Shown here: positions 7,102-15,016 of the stretch, piece by piece
Layout of the letters: every line of letters starts with the position of its first letter
How positions within the stretch are numbered: the stretch's first letter is position 1
The notes under the pieces: generated by a model
The model's database searches: none
Told to the model about the DNA's origin: nothing
What the model saw: only the letters and a program-made list of their open reading frames with translations
Program-made: the position numbers and the translations under genes
Origin: a virus
IMG/VR virus record: IMGVR_UViG_3300031227_000357
Span: 1-26,309 of that record
Length of the DNA: 26,309 bases
Strand: one strand, 5' to 3'

Positions 7102-7110
7102 AGTCTTAAA

Positions 7111-8091
7111 ATGACACAACAGTACGGAAACGTAAACGACACTGCTGGCTACACAGAAGCCTTTTACCAGGCATATAAAGCTGGCTACGAAGCGGTACTT
7201 CAAGAATCTCTTGATGTATACGCTGGAGCAACAAGGGTTGATGCACTTGAAGGAGAGCGTAAAGCATACGACTTCCTTGGCACAATCGAACTATCACCTA
7301 AAACAGACAGGTTTGGCGACCTCCCCGTTGAGGAAATCGACCACAACCGTAGATGGATTGAACCGTCTTGGTTCCAGAAAGCAGTATTTGTCGATGACCT
7401 TGACAAAGTTGCATTGCATACCGACCCCAAGGGCGACTACATTACCGCTCTCGCAAAGGCAGCAATCAGGAAAAAGAACGATGTTGTCTATGCAGCTTTC
7501 GACGCAAAAGTTCAGGGCGGCAAGGACTATGTTGATGGAACAAGCGACTACTACTCGTTCAACGACACGGCGATTGGCTCGATTGCGTCTGAGGGTGGAA
7601 GGACAATCCCGCATGATGCAACAAGCGGATTTGCTGCTGGCGGAACAAGTGGCGGCTTGACGATAGACAAGCTCATTCTTGCAAGAGAAGCATTGACAAC
7701 CCTGCATAATAACCCAAACCAGATATTCAACCTTGCGTTGAGTCCACGCCAGTTGTCAGACCTTCATAACGAAGCAGTGACACAGAGCTTGGATACATCT
7801 CCGTTCAGAATGCTTGCTGACGGCATTATCCGTCCATTCCACGGGTTCAAGTTCATCGTTGACTATAACATCACCAAGGGTTCAAGTAACGACATTGATG
7901 CAGATACTGACATCTATCCTTGTTGGGCGTTCACTGATGATGCTATACTGTTTGCTCAGCACGCATCACCAATGATTAAGGTTGACTGGATACCAAGAAA
8001 ACAGGTGTGGCAGATCTCGGCTAGAATTGGGTTCGGGGCAATCCGCATGGACGAAGATCGCGTACTTAAAATTGAATGCGCGACTGTATAA
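7111..8091 (+). CDS. Major capsid protein
   Basis: A 326-residue protein with the features of podovirus capsid proteins of the BPP-1-related type: N-terminal helices (GYTEAFYQAYKAGYEAVLQ), GATRVDALEGERKAYDFLG, PVEEIDHNRRWIEPSWFQKAVFVDDLDK, a long spine-like helix (DYITALAKAAIRKKNDVVYAAFDAKV), and an end with W..RKQVWQISARIGFGAIRMDEDRVLKIEC. The HK97 fold is expected from family and size. It follows the scaffold and precedes the cement-like gene, the BPP-1 order. Ribosome binding site GGAG (7100-7103), partly within a hairpin. No leader peptide of the HK97 type is evident, in keeping with a separate scaffold. Confidence 0.93.
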   Translation: MTQQYGNVNDTAGYTEAFYQAYKAGYEAVLQESLDVYAGATRVDALEGERKAYDFLGTIELSPKTDRFGDLPVEEIDHNRRWIEPSWFQKAVFVDDLDKVALHTDPKGDYITALAKAAIRKKNDVVYAAFDAKVQGGKDYVDGTSDYYSFNDTAIGSIASEGGRTIPHDATSGFAAGGTSGGLTIDKLILAREALTTLHNNPNQIFNLALSPRQLSDLHNEAVTQSLDTSPFRMLADGIIRPFHGFKFIVDYNITKGSSNDIDADTDIYPCWAFTDDAILFAQHASPMIKVDWIPRKQVWQISARIGFGAIRMDEDRVLKIECATV

Positions 8092-8119
8092 TTTAACTTT
8101 AACATAAAGGAGTAATATA

Positions 8120-8599
8120 ATGGCTAATACTGGAAATGGTGTAAACTTTACGCTTAAAGATACACCAAAAATTGGAACTATCCCAAAATCAAAAACTGCT
8201 GGTGCGGTAGTTTACTGTTCGTATGATATTTATTATGCGACGGCGGCAGACGCGGCTGGGTCTACGTATGGCGTTGGAAAGCTACCAAAGGGTGCTGTGG
8301 TTCTTCATTCAATCGTGTGGCCAATTGATACAGCTACGCATGGCGCACAGGACGCTATGGCCGCAGCAGTGACCGGCACGCTTGGCATATCTGGAGACAC
8401 AGATTTGTTTGGTGACATCGCAGATGTTAATGCGTCTGCCTTGCCGACGATAGTCACTCCAAAACCAGATGGATCAACATACACTAGCTTGCTTGATTCT
8501 GCACTTGAGTCTGACGTTGATGTTATTCTAACAACGGCGGCTCAGTCAATGGCAAGCACAGAAGGTTTTGCAGTTCAGATTTACTACACAATGGCATAA
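8120..8599 (+). CDS. Probable head decoration/cement protein
   Basis: A 159-residue, Ala/Thr/Ser/Asp-rich protein of mostly beta type with no helix-rich or enzymatic segment: YCSYDIYYATAADAAGSTYGVGKLPKGAVVLHSIVWP, then VTGTLGISGD, and a final EGFAVQIYYTMA strand. It lies 28 bases after the capsid gene behind a very good ribosome binding site (AAAGGAG at 8105-8111) and before a terminator-like hairpin. In BPP-1 the gene at this place makes the jelly-roll cement protein that clamps capsomers, and size and strand content here agree. I infer the role from position and composition; sequence identity with known cement proteins is not claimed. Confidence 0.7.
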   Translation: MANTGNGVNFTLKDTPKIGTIPKSKTAGAVVYCSYDIYYATAADAAGSTYGVGKLPKGAVVLHSIVWPIDTATHGAQDAMAAAVTGTLGISGDTDLFGDIADVNASALPTIVTPKPDGSTYTSLLDSALESDVDVILTTAAQSMASTEGFAVQIYYTMA

Positions 8600-8605
8600 A
8601 CAACA

Positions 8606-8634
8606 GGGGGCGGGTAACTCCGTCCCCATATTTT
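8606..8634 (+). terminator. Terminator-like hairpin closing the head module
   Basis: GGGGGCGG (8606-8613) pairs with CCGTCCCC (8620-8627), one pair being G-T, around a 6-base loop; ATATTTT follows. The GC-rich 8-base stem and short T-run make a good, perhaps leaky, intrinsic terminator seven bases after the cement-like gene. It would lower expression of tail genes relative to capsid genes. Confidence 0.75.
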
Positions 8635-8645
8635 AAAGGTGCGAT

Positions 8646-9380
8646 ATGGCTCTCACTGACGTGGAAGAACTTTATAATGTTGCATTGGATTATGTGGGCG
8701 ACCACCCGATAACCGATGATTCCGTTTCAAGGGAGTCTAAGCAATACTTGAAGTGCGCAAGGCATTATCCAAAGGCTAGGGACGAGACAATATCAGCCCA
8801 CCTCTGGAACGAGGCCACAGAACAAGTGATGGTACTAGAGGACACGACCGCTCCGCTGTTTGGGTTTGAGAAGCGGTTTGCAGTCCCTTCGGACTATCTA
8901 CGCATACTAAGACCAGGCAGTTCCCTGTACGACTGGGAAGTGCAAGATGGGTATATTGTCACAGACCACAACGACGGACCTGCTACATGGGTTACTGACA
9001 AGGATTATGTTGCTGGTCAATATGTGACTGTATCCTCGGTTACGTATCTATGCGACACCTCACACACATCGGATGTATGGGATACAGACTTGGTTTCATA
9101 TTGGACAACACAGACGGACGACCTTAGCACGATAAACCTAACCTACATAAAACAAATAACAGACGTAACAAAATTCTCACCACTACTCTACGACGCTATA
9201 GCCATGCTACTCGCTTCCAAGGTTGTTGTTTCCTTGACCGGAGACATATCAAAGAAGCAGGAGCTTGTCAACATGTATGAGAATCTTGGAATACGAAAAG
9301 CAAGAAGCAATGATGCGATGCAAGGAAAACCAACAAGTAAATTTAACAGTTCTTGGTTACGATCCAGGACGGGATATTAA
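8646..9380 (+). CDS. Head-to-tail adaptor (T7 gp11-like tail tube A) with an inserted carbohydrate-binding-like module
   Basis: Residues 1-90 are the helical adaptor start (VEELYNVALDYVGDHPITDD...ARHYPKARDETISAHLWNEA, then RFAVPSDYLRILR), and residues 165-244 the closing helices (FSPLLYDAIAMLLASKVVVSLTGD...). This is the gatekeeper layout of T7 gp11-like proteins, which dock on the portal. Between them, about residues 113-155, sits an extra module: W..DKDYVAGQYVTV...YLCDTSHTSDV...YW. This is like small chitin/carbohydrate-binding modules (CBM5/12 type) and recurs in the nozzle protein at 9980. Binding is not shown. Start ATG 8646 after AAAGGTG (8635-8641), behind the hairpin at 8606-8627. Confidence 0.8.
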   Translation: MALTDVEELYNVALDYVGDHPITDDSVSRESKQYLKCARHYPKARDETISAHLWNEATEQVMVLEDTTAPLFGFEKRFAVPSDYLRILRPGSSLYDWEVQDGYIVTDHNDGPATWVTDKDYVAGQYVTVSSVTYLCDTSHTSDVWDTDLVSYWTTQTDDLSTINLTYIKQITDVTKFSPLLYDAIAMLLASKVVVSLTGDISKKQELVNMYENLGIRKARSNDAMQGKPTSKFNSSWLRSRTGY

Positions 9381-9390
9381 GGAATAAATT

Positions 9391-9939
9391 ATGAAGAAAA
9401 AAGTGGCATTATTTACAGCGTGCTGCGTCCTTCTCGTTATGGGCGCAAACCTAACAACGAAAATGACGGCATGGAAAAACACTGGCGCAACATCTACAAT
9501 TCAGGCGGCACCAGCAACTTTCCTGTTAAATGCAATAACAAAAGACATTGACCTAATGTCCTCTGGTTATGGTGGTGGCGGAAGCCAAACTGCGGCAAAT
9601 GCGTCTTGTTTTATGTTCAGGGCAACAGAGGCAGTTGATGATGCTGGTGGCACAGCTACGGTATATATCTATGGCGCAAATGATGGCGGCCCAATGGAGC
9701 TTATTACTATTTTATCACTTACTGTATCGGCAAGCGGAACGGACTATGGCGTAGCAAGCATAAAGTGGGTAGACACTATCACTGCTGTATCAACGCACTA
9801 CTCTGATGTTGAGGTTATAGGCAGTGCTAGCAGTAGTATAGCATGTGTAGTGTTTGATAATGCTGGTATGAGATACTTAGATATAAGAGTGACGACTGCC
9901 ACCGGAATTTCAGTAGAAACTTTCCATAGGACATACTAA
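9391..9939 (+). CDS. Hypothetical tail-cluster protein with N-terminal signal-like segment, 182 aa
   Basis: The N-terminus is KKK followed by a hydrophobic stretch (VALFTACCVLLVMGANL, residues 5-21), which looks like a signal peptide or a membrane anchor. FTAC is not a standard lipobox because the -3 residue is F. The remainder is beta-rich and Gly/Ala/Thr-rich (GYGGGGSQTAANASCFMFRATEAVDD, GTATVYIYGANDGGPMELI, MRYLDIRVTTATGISVETFHRTY), like small virion or surface proteins. It lies between adaptor and nozzle, 10 bases after the first and 40 before the second, with the ribosome binding site TAAGGAA (9379-9385) covering the previous stop. An exported protein in this place is unusual. Family not recognised. 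Confidence 0.65.
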   Translation: MKKKVALFTACCVLLVMGANLTTKMTAWKNTGATSTIQAAPATFLLNAITKDIDLMSSGYGGGGSQTAANASCFMFRATEAVDDAGGTATVYIYGANDGGPMELITILSLTVSASGTDYGVASIKWVDTITAVSTHYSDVEVIGSASSSIACVVFDNAGMRYLDIRVTTATGISVETFHRTY

Positions 9940-9979
9940 AACGAAACAGCTTATAATTATATTGTTCCTTGTATAGATA

Positions 9980-12877
9980 ATGGCTAAACAAATAAAAAAC
10001 TCATTCAACGCTGGCGAAACGTCGGAGGATATGTCTGCAAGGGAAGACCTTGTTAAGTATCACTCTGGCTGCTCACAGGTTGTCAACGCAACACTCCTTC
10101 CACAGGGCGGGGCTGTAAAGCGGTCTGGCACGGAATACATTGCAACGGCAAAGCGGTTTCCACACTGGGTCACAGGCTCGATATACGCAGTGGGACAAGT
10201 GACCTACAATGTCGCTACAAGCGTTGGTACGCTCTATGTTTGCGATACCGCTCATACGGCTGGTGCGACATTCGCTGGAGACTCCGCAAACTGGACTGCT
10301 CTTTCTTCTGACGACACACTTACTGGCACAACATTTACGTGCCCTAAAATAAAACTATTTCCTTTCGAGTTCTCTGTCGCCGATACCCTTGTTCTTGAAT
10401 TTGGTATGCGTTATATCAGATTCTACAAGGATGGCGACAGGGTTCTTTGTACTGCTATAGATGTCACATCATCAACCAAGGGAGCAAGTGGCGCTGAGGT
10501 TAGAGTTGTTGCTACAGACCATGGCCTTTCGTCTGGTGACACGGTAAGGTTCTATGACGTGTCTACAATGACAGAACTAAACTATAACGGAAACCACGCA
10601 ACAGAATGGCCGGTTGAAGTCATAGACTCAAGCACCTTTGACCTAATAGGAACAGATAGTGATGATTTTGCCGCAACAGGTGCAAGCGGTACGCTTAAGC
10701 GTATATACGAGATAAATTCACCATATACCGCAGACGAGGTGTTCGAGATACATGCTACCGAATCTGCCGATGTTTACTATGTCGCACACGAAGATGTTTT
10801 CCCGCAAAAACTGTCACGGGATGGCGACACAGACTGGACAATAGAGAACATGGAATTTGGGTGCGGCCCATTTCTTATAGCAAACATAGACGACGACCTT
10901 ACTCTAACATTTACCGAGACATCCTATGAGGGGTCACATTGTCCGGTAGATAACGGTTCAAGCGCAACTATAATGGAGGATGTTGCGGCTACATTTGTTG
11001 TAGACGGGCTTATAGGAGATGTAATATATAACACAATAGACGGCTCGTATGGCGTGATAACTGATAACTCAGCCACTACCGTTACCGTAGCAGACTTGCT
11101 TGGTGGCGAGGATGGCGAGTGGCAAGACGGTGACACTTATATCATACTAAGCGCAAGTGCAGATGGATACTACCACGGCGTAGGAGAGGTTGGTACACTT
11201 AAAGCAACTGGGCATACGCCATTTGTAAGTACGCATGTTGGTTCGATATGGCTTATGGAATTAGAGCGAATAGGTGATAACTTCGCAACCATAAGCGGAT
11301 TATCAGTTGTGTCTGGAACAGTGTCTACTGAGGTTCCTGTCCTTGGTGACTTTGCTGTTAATGCAGCTGGATTCAATACGACAGCATATATAAATACCAT
11401 AACCCTTCAAAGAAGAGAGAGTGAGGGGACATGGCAGAGCTATAGACAGTTTACACAGGCTACAAATTACTCGTCAACCGAGACAGAGAATGGTGTTTCG
11501 TATCGACTAAAGTACACAGGGGCTGCGACATTGGCTGGATTTAATGCCGTCTTGACAGCTCAGAACCAAACACAAAAAGGCAAATGTGGCATTACATCCG
11601 TAACAGATAGTAACACTGCTTCTGTCACAATATACAAGAAAATATTTAGAGATGTTGAAGAGTTGGATGTTACTGGATTAGATAGAACCGTAAATGAAAT
11701 GGTCAAGGTTACATGTGCAGCACACGGCCTTTCGGACGGAGACAGGGTTGTTTTCACCGACATAACATCAGGTAATTATACATTTTTGAACTATAACGAA
11801 GACGACAATAATACATATATCGTATGTAACGGTGCGGCTGGAGAATTCTACCTATCAGGCACTGCGGGTGCAAATATAGCTGCCGCCACAACTCTCCTTG
11901 GCGACTGTTACCATCTTAAACGTACATCCACTACGTCCGATTGGGCAGAGGGTGCCTTCTCTAGCTACAGGGGATACCCACGAACTGTATCCTTCTATGA
12001 GGACAGATTGTGGTGGGCATCAACCACAAATAACCCACAAACAATATGGGGGTCAAAGAGTCAGGACTACGAAGACCATCTAGCCGGCACAATGGACAAT
12101 GATGCCGTAATACACGAAATAAGAGATAATGACGTGTCTCAGATACAATGGATGTCACCACGTCAAGTATTAGTGTGTGGTACTTCTAATAAAGAATACA
12201 CGATAAGCGCGTCAAACCCAGACAATCCGATAACACCTTCCGATGTCAAGATACGGCCAATCTCGTCTCATGGATCTGGAACACTACAGCCTGCTTTGCT
12301 AAACGAGTCCATATTCTTTGCCCAAAGACAGGGAAGGAAGATAAGGGCAATGCGAGCCGTACAGTCTGGCGGGGGATATGGAGACTATAATTCTTCTGAT
12401 TCGACACTCATAGCATCGCACATGTTCGAGTCAAGCCCTGTCCACTTTGCAGTAGCAAGGATACCAGATTCGCTGTTATATGTAGTAAGGGAAGATGGAC
12501 AGATAGCAATTCTATCCTATGAGCCAGTCGAAGAGGTTGGCGACACAGGTGCATGGTCTAGGTTCGTCACAGGGTCGTCCCTGCTTACGCCTATTGGATT
12601 TTATGAGAGTATGGCTATAGTTAGTGGTAGCACAGAAGATGACGTCTACACGTCCATTAAGCGGATTGTCAGTGATGGCAGTACTGGAACGTATACATAC
12701 AGATATGTCGAGAAGGCTGGTGTTCGGTTAATCGATGAGATAGATGAGTCATTAAACCTTGATTGCGCAGTGAGAGAGGTTTCTGACTATACAGCACAAA
12801 ATATAATTTTAGCAAGTGAAACGGCATGGTGTGGTTCTGGTGAGTGCGGAATATCATTATGCGGCGGAACAGTATAG
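9980..12877 (+). CDS. Tail nozzle protein (T7 gp12-like tail tube B) with carbohydrate-binding-like and FCCH-like insertions
   Basis: The N-terminus shows the nozzle mark KNSFNAGETSEDMSAREDL (6-24) with GGAVKRSGTEYIATAK (43-58). A later stretch near 662-690 has YPRTVSFYEDRLWWASTTNNPQTIWGS, followed by a region with MSPRQVLVCGTSNKEYTI and SIFFAQRQGRKIRAM, all typical of this family. Added modules are a carbohydrate-binding-like one at 62-106 (WVTGSIYAVGQVTY...YVCDTAHTAG...NW) and two HGL(S)xGDxVxF repeats starting at 181 and 582, like the E1-FCCH-type repeats annotated in phage nozzles. At 965 residues it is longer than T7 gp12. The usual C-terminal part with GLxHLEGxxV...VGLPY is missing and occurs instead in the gene at 13327. 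Probably six copies form the tail tip. Confidence 0.87.
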   Translation: MAKQIKNSFNAGETSEDMSAREDLVKYHSGCSQVVNATLLPQGGAVKRSGTEYIATAKRFPHWVTGSIYAVGQVTYNVATSVGTLYVCDTAHTAGATFAGDSANWTALSSDDTLTGTTFTCPKIKLFPFEFSVADTLVLEFGMRYIRFYKDGDRVLCTAIDVTSSTKGASGAEVRVVATDHGLSSGDTVRFYDVSTMTELNYNGNHATEWPVEVIDSSTFDLIGTDSDDFAATGASGTLKRIYEINSPYTADEVFEIHATESADVYYVAHEDVFPQKLSRDGDTDWTIENMEFGCGPFLIANIDDDLTLTFTETSYEGSHCPVDNGSSATIMEDVAATFVVDGLIGDVIYNTIDGSYGVITDNSATTVTVADLLGGEDGEWQDGDTYIILSASADGYYHGVGEVGTLKATGHTPFVSTHVGSIWLMELERIGDNFATISGLSVVSGTVSTEVPVLGDFAVNAAGFNTTAYINTITLQRRESEGTWQSYRQFTQATNYSSTETENGVSYRLKYTGAATLAGFNAVLTAQNQTQKGKCGITSVTDSNTASVTIYKKIFRDVEELDVTGLDRTVNEMVKVTCAAHGLSDGDRVVFTDITSGNYTFLNYNEDDNNTYIVCNGAAGEFYLSGTAGANIAAATTLLGDCYHLKRTSTTSDWAEGAFSSYRGYPRTVSFYEDRLWWASTTNNPQTIWGSKSQDYEDHLAGTMDNDAVIHEIRDNDVSQIQWMSPRQVLVCGTSNKEYTISASNPDNPITPSDVKIRPISSHGSGTLQPALLNESIFFAQRQGRKIRAMRAVQSGGGYGDYNSSDSTLIASHMFESSPVHFAVARIPDSLLYVVREDGQIAILSYEPVEEVGDTGAWSRFVTGSSLLTPIGFYESMAIVSGSTEDDVYTSIKRIVSDGSTGTYTYRYVEKAGVRLIDEIDESLNLDCAVREVSDYTAQNIILASETAWCGSGECGISLCGGTV

Positions 12878-12886
12878 GAGAATAAT

Positions 12887-13327
12887 ATGGCTGACTGGCC
12901 AGCAAACGGAGATACAGACTGGAACACAAAGATGCTTGCGTATCTTGCCATTGGTCACGATACGGACGGTACGCACAAGAAATCTCAAATGCTAACAGAT
13001 ATGGAGTGGAGTCCTACGACTGTGACTGGCGGTGCAACGGCAGCTTTTGATACTGACACTGCAAGCCATAGCCAGACTATCGTGTACCCAAACGGAATGA
13101 TACAGCTTATCGGATATGTCAAAGACCCATCTGATTTCGTGCTTGATATTTCCGCTGCTGGATTCACTGCCATATATAAGACATCGGCAGAACCGCTTGA
13201 CCTTGTTAGTGCTGCGGCAGCAAGATACATGTATGTCTACGCCGTATCCACAACCGCGATTACGTATGGAAGCGGAGTTGCGGCTGCAAACTATAGTGGA
13301 TATTTCTATGAGGTGTGGGGCAGATAA
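12887..13327 (+). CDS. Small tail-associated protein, possibly fibre or nozzle accessory, 146 aa
   Basis: The opening NGDTDWNTKMLAYLAIGHDTDGTHK is typical of short phage fibre or tail-associated proteins, where an N-terminal helix and a GHDTDGTH turn begin a trimerising stretch. The remainder is beta-rich (HSQTIVYPNGMIQLIGYVKDP, ARYMYVYAVSTTAITYG, SGYFYEVWGR). It starts nine bases after the nozzle gene with AGGAGAA (12877-12883) as ribosome binding site, and its stop overlaps the next start by one base (TAATG). It thus sits exactly between two genes that look like the two parts of one nozzle. Function not known; fibre-like role is inference. Confidence 0.7.
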   Translation: MADWPANGDTDWNTKMLAYLAIGHDTDGTHKKSQMLTDMEWSPTTVTGGATAAFDTDTASHSQTIVYPNGMIQLIGYVKDPSDFVLDISAAGFTAIYKTSAEPLDLVSAAAARYMYVYAVSTTAITYGSGVAAANYSGYFYEVWGR

Positions 13328-13989
13328 TGGCCGACCAAATTATATATCTTCCTAATCATGGGTATTCCGACAAAGACCCTCTGTACATATCATGGTTTAA
13401 TGGTATATACTATGTGTCCGACAAGACCACAGACAGCTTTAAGATTGTAGGTACTGCTGCTGGATCAGACTATATCCCAACAAGAGAAGATTCGGTCACT
13501 GACGGGTATGTACGAAAGATAGACCAGACGGCCTCAACGTCAATCGATGGGCTTGAACACCTTGAGGGGCAGTCAGTGTACGTCACTTCTGGCGAGTTTG
13601 TCTACGGCCCATTCGTGGTATCTTCTGGTGCAATATCATTATCGGATAATATATACAATTATCAAGTTGGGCTTCCGTATTCCATGAAGATACGGACAAA
13701 CAGGATGTCAGTACCGAACGCACTTGGTACACTACAAACGCGGATAAAGAGAATTATGGGCGTGGCTATCAGGTACTTAAGAATGTCTGGTGGCAAGGCT
13801 GGCCAAGAGTACGACGGAAGGGAATACTTGACAGACATGGAGGCAAGTTTCTCTACAAAGGCACAAGACACAGACGACCTTGCAAAGGGTGGGTACTCAA
13901 AAGAAGCGTATACAGTAATAAAATCTGACACACCACGTCCAGCAACAGTACTTGCCGCGATCATAGATTTCGAGGTGACTGATAAATGA
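13327..13989 (+). CDS. Separate C-terminal part of the nozzle protein, 220 aa
   Basis: I use ATG 13327, which overlaps the previous stop; an ATG twelve bases earlier is possible. Residues 5-50 form an FCCH-like repeat (LPNHGYSDKDPLYI...DSFKIVG) as in the nozzle at 9980. Residues 75-118 carry the family's C-terminal marks GLEHLEGQSVYV and YQVGLPY, followed by RTNRMSVPNALGTLQTRIKRI and VAIRYLRMSGG. In most phages these end the nozzle chain; here they are a gene of their own, separated by the 146-residue gene. The protein most likely joins the larger chain in the tail. It is followed by an ATGA overlap with the next gene. Split by evolution rather than sequencing error is likely because a complete gene lies between. 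Confidence 0.75.
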   Translation: MADQIIYLPNHGYSDKDPLYISWFNGIYYVSDKTTDSFKIVGTAAGSDYIPTREDSVTDGYVRKIDQTASTSIDGLEHLEGQSVYVTSGEFVYGPFVVSSGAISLSDNIYNYQVGLPYSMKIRTNRMSVPNALGTLQTRIKRIMGVAIRYLRMSGGKAGQEYDGREYLTDMEASFSTKAQDTDDLAKGGYSKEAYTVIKSDTPRPATVLAAIIDFEVTDK

Positions 13990-14387
13990 TAGCAAGGCCC
14001 TACGAAAAAGGCGATGAAGAAATGCTCGACCTTGTAGAAGAAGGTGATTTTGAGACATCTCTTACCGAGGACAGTATCGCCTATTCGTTCTGGGAAGATG
14101 ACAAGATTAAGTCTTGTGCTGGCATGAAGTTCATAGACACGGATGCTGTTGTATTGTGGCTTTGCATGGATAAGAAAAAGCCAAAGCACATGTTTAAGTT
14201 TTTAAGGGAAATGAAATATGTAATGGAAGTTGCGATAGAAGAATTAGGATACCCAGACTTACACGCTTTGATAAAGTGTGGATTTGAGAATAGTGAGAGG
14301 CTTGCTGGAATATTCGGGTTCTTATCGAGTGGTAAAACAATGAAGCAGAACGGCAGAGAATACACAATGTATAGGTGGTTAAAATGA
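13986..14387 (+). CDS. Internal virion protein of gp13-like/acetyltransferase-like type
   Basis: A 133-residue protein with the GNAT-like beginning IARPYEKGDEEMLDLVEEGDFE, a mid part SFWEDDKIKSCAGMKFIDTDAVVLWLCMDK and a helical end with LHALIKCGFENSERLAGIFGF, similar in layout to T7 gp13-type (DUF2833-like) proteins found between nozzle and gp14 in many short-tailed phages. No acetyl-CoA binding motif (Q/RxxGxG/A) is seen, so enzyme activity is doubtful. It overlaps the gene before by ATGA (13986-13989) and the gene after by ATGA (14384-14387). In T7, gp13 is needed for normal particle assembly though absent from the mature virion; here the role is inferred from place and size. Confidence 0.65.
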   Translation: MIARPYEKGDEEMLDLVEEGDFETSLTEDSIAYSFWEDDKIKSCAGMKFIDTDAVVLWLCMDKKKPKHMFKFLREMKYVMEVAIEELGYPDLHALIKCGFENSERLAGIFGFLSSGKTMKQNGREYTMYRWLK

Positions 14388-15016
14388 CTGGATTAGAGAC
14401 GGCAACTTATGCGATGATATCGGCAGGTGCGGCTGTAGCCGGTGCTGGAGTGGCTACGGCAGGCTCTATCCAACAGGGTAGGATTGCGTCTGCTAATGCA
14501 CGTACTCAGTCTCGCATCAAGGCTAGGGACGCGGCAATGCAGGCACGCCAGGCGGATGAGGCTAAAGAGGCTGCGGCACTTAAAGATAGGCAGATTTCAA
14601 GACAACAGCAGATTGCGCGGGGCGAGGCCATCGCCGCCATCGGCAAGTCTGGGGCTGGTGGTCAATCACTGCTCATGTCGCTTGCAGATCAAGCAACACA
14701 GTTCCAGATTGAGAGATCACTTGCACTTAGGCAAGGTTCTTTGCAGGCATCTATGTTTGAATCACAATCTCAGTATAGTTTGTTTACTGGGAAGATGGCT
14801 CTTGAGGCTGGCAAGCAGGCACAAACAGCGTCATACCTTAGTGCGGCAGGTACAACTATCGGGGCTGTTGATAGCGTTTCAGGCTCGCTAAAGTCAACCG
14901 CTAAACCAAAATCCAAAACCAGCACTGCTTCGCTTAACACATATACATCGCCGGACTTTAGTTACCAGTCAACATGGAACGCTAAAAACAAACTAGGGAG
15001 GTACGGATGGCAGTAG
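14384..15016 (+). CDS. Internal virion protein, gp14-like
   Basis: I choose ATG 14384, in an ATGA overlap with the stop before, with TAGGTGG (14372-14378) as ribosome binding site; GTG 14375 is less likely. The 210-residue protein opens with a hydrophobic Ala/Gly helix (YAMISAGAAVAGAGVATAGSI), followed by a long Gln/Ala/Arg-rich helix (about 27-130, ARTQSRIKARDAAMQARQADEAKEAAALKDRQI). This is the build of gp14-like ejection proteins, which in T7 enter the outer membrane to start the DNA channel. The last 60 residues are Ser/Thr/Lys-rich. The end overlaps the next gene by ten bases. Confidence 0.8.
   Translation: MTGLETATYAMISAGAAVAGAGVATAGSIQQGRIASANARTQSRIKARDAAMQARQADEAKEAAALKDRQISRQQQIARGEAIAAIGKSGAGGQSLLMSLADQATQFQIERSLALRQGSLQASMFESQSQYSLFTGKMALEAGKQAQTASYLSAAGTTIGAVDSVSGSLKSTAKPKSKTSTASLNTYTSPDFSYQSTWNAKNKLGRYGWQ

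Noticed and set aside
7211-7660. 149-codon + strand frame inside the capsid gene
   Set aside because: Out-of-frame shadow with Thr/Arg-rich translation and no own start signal; the capsid frame is certain.
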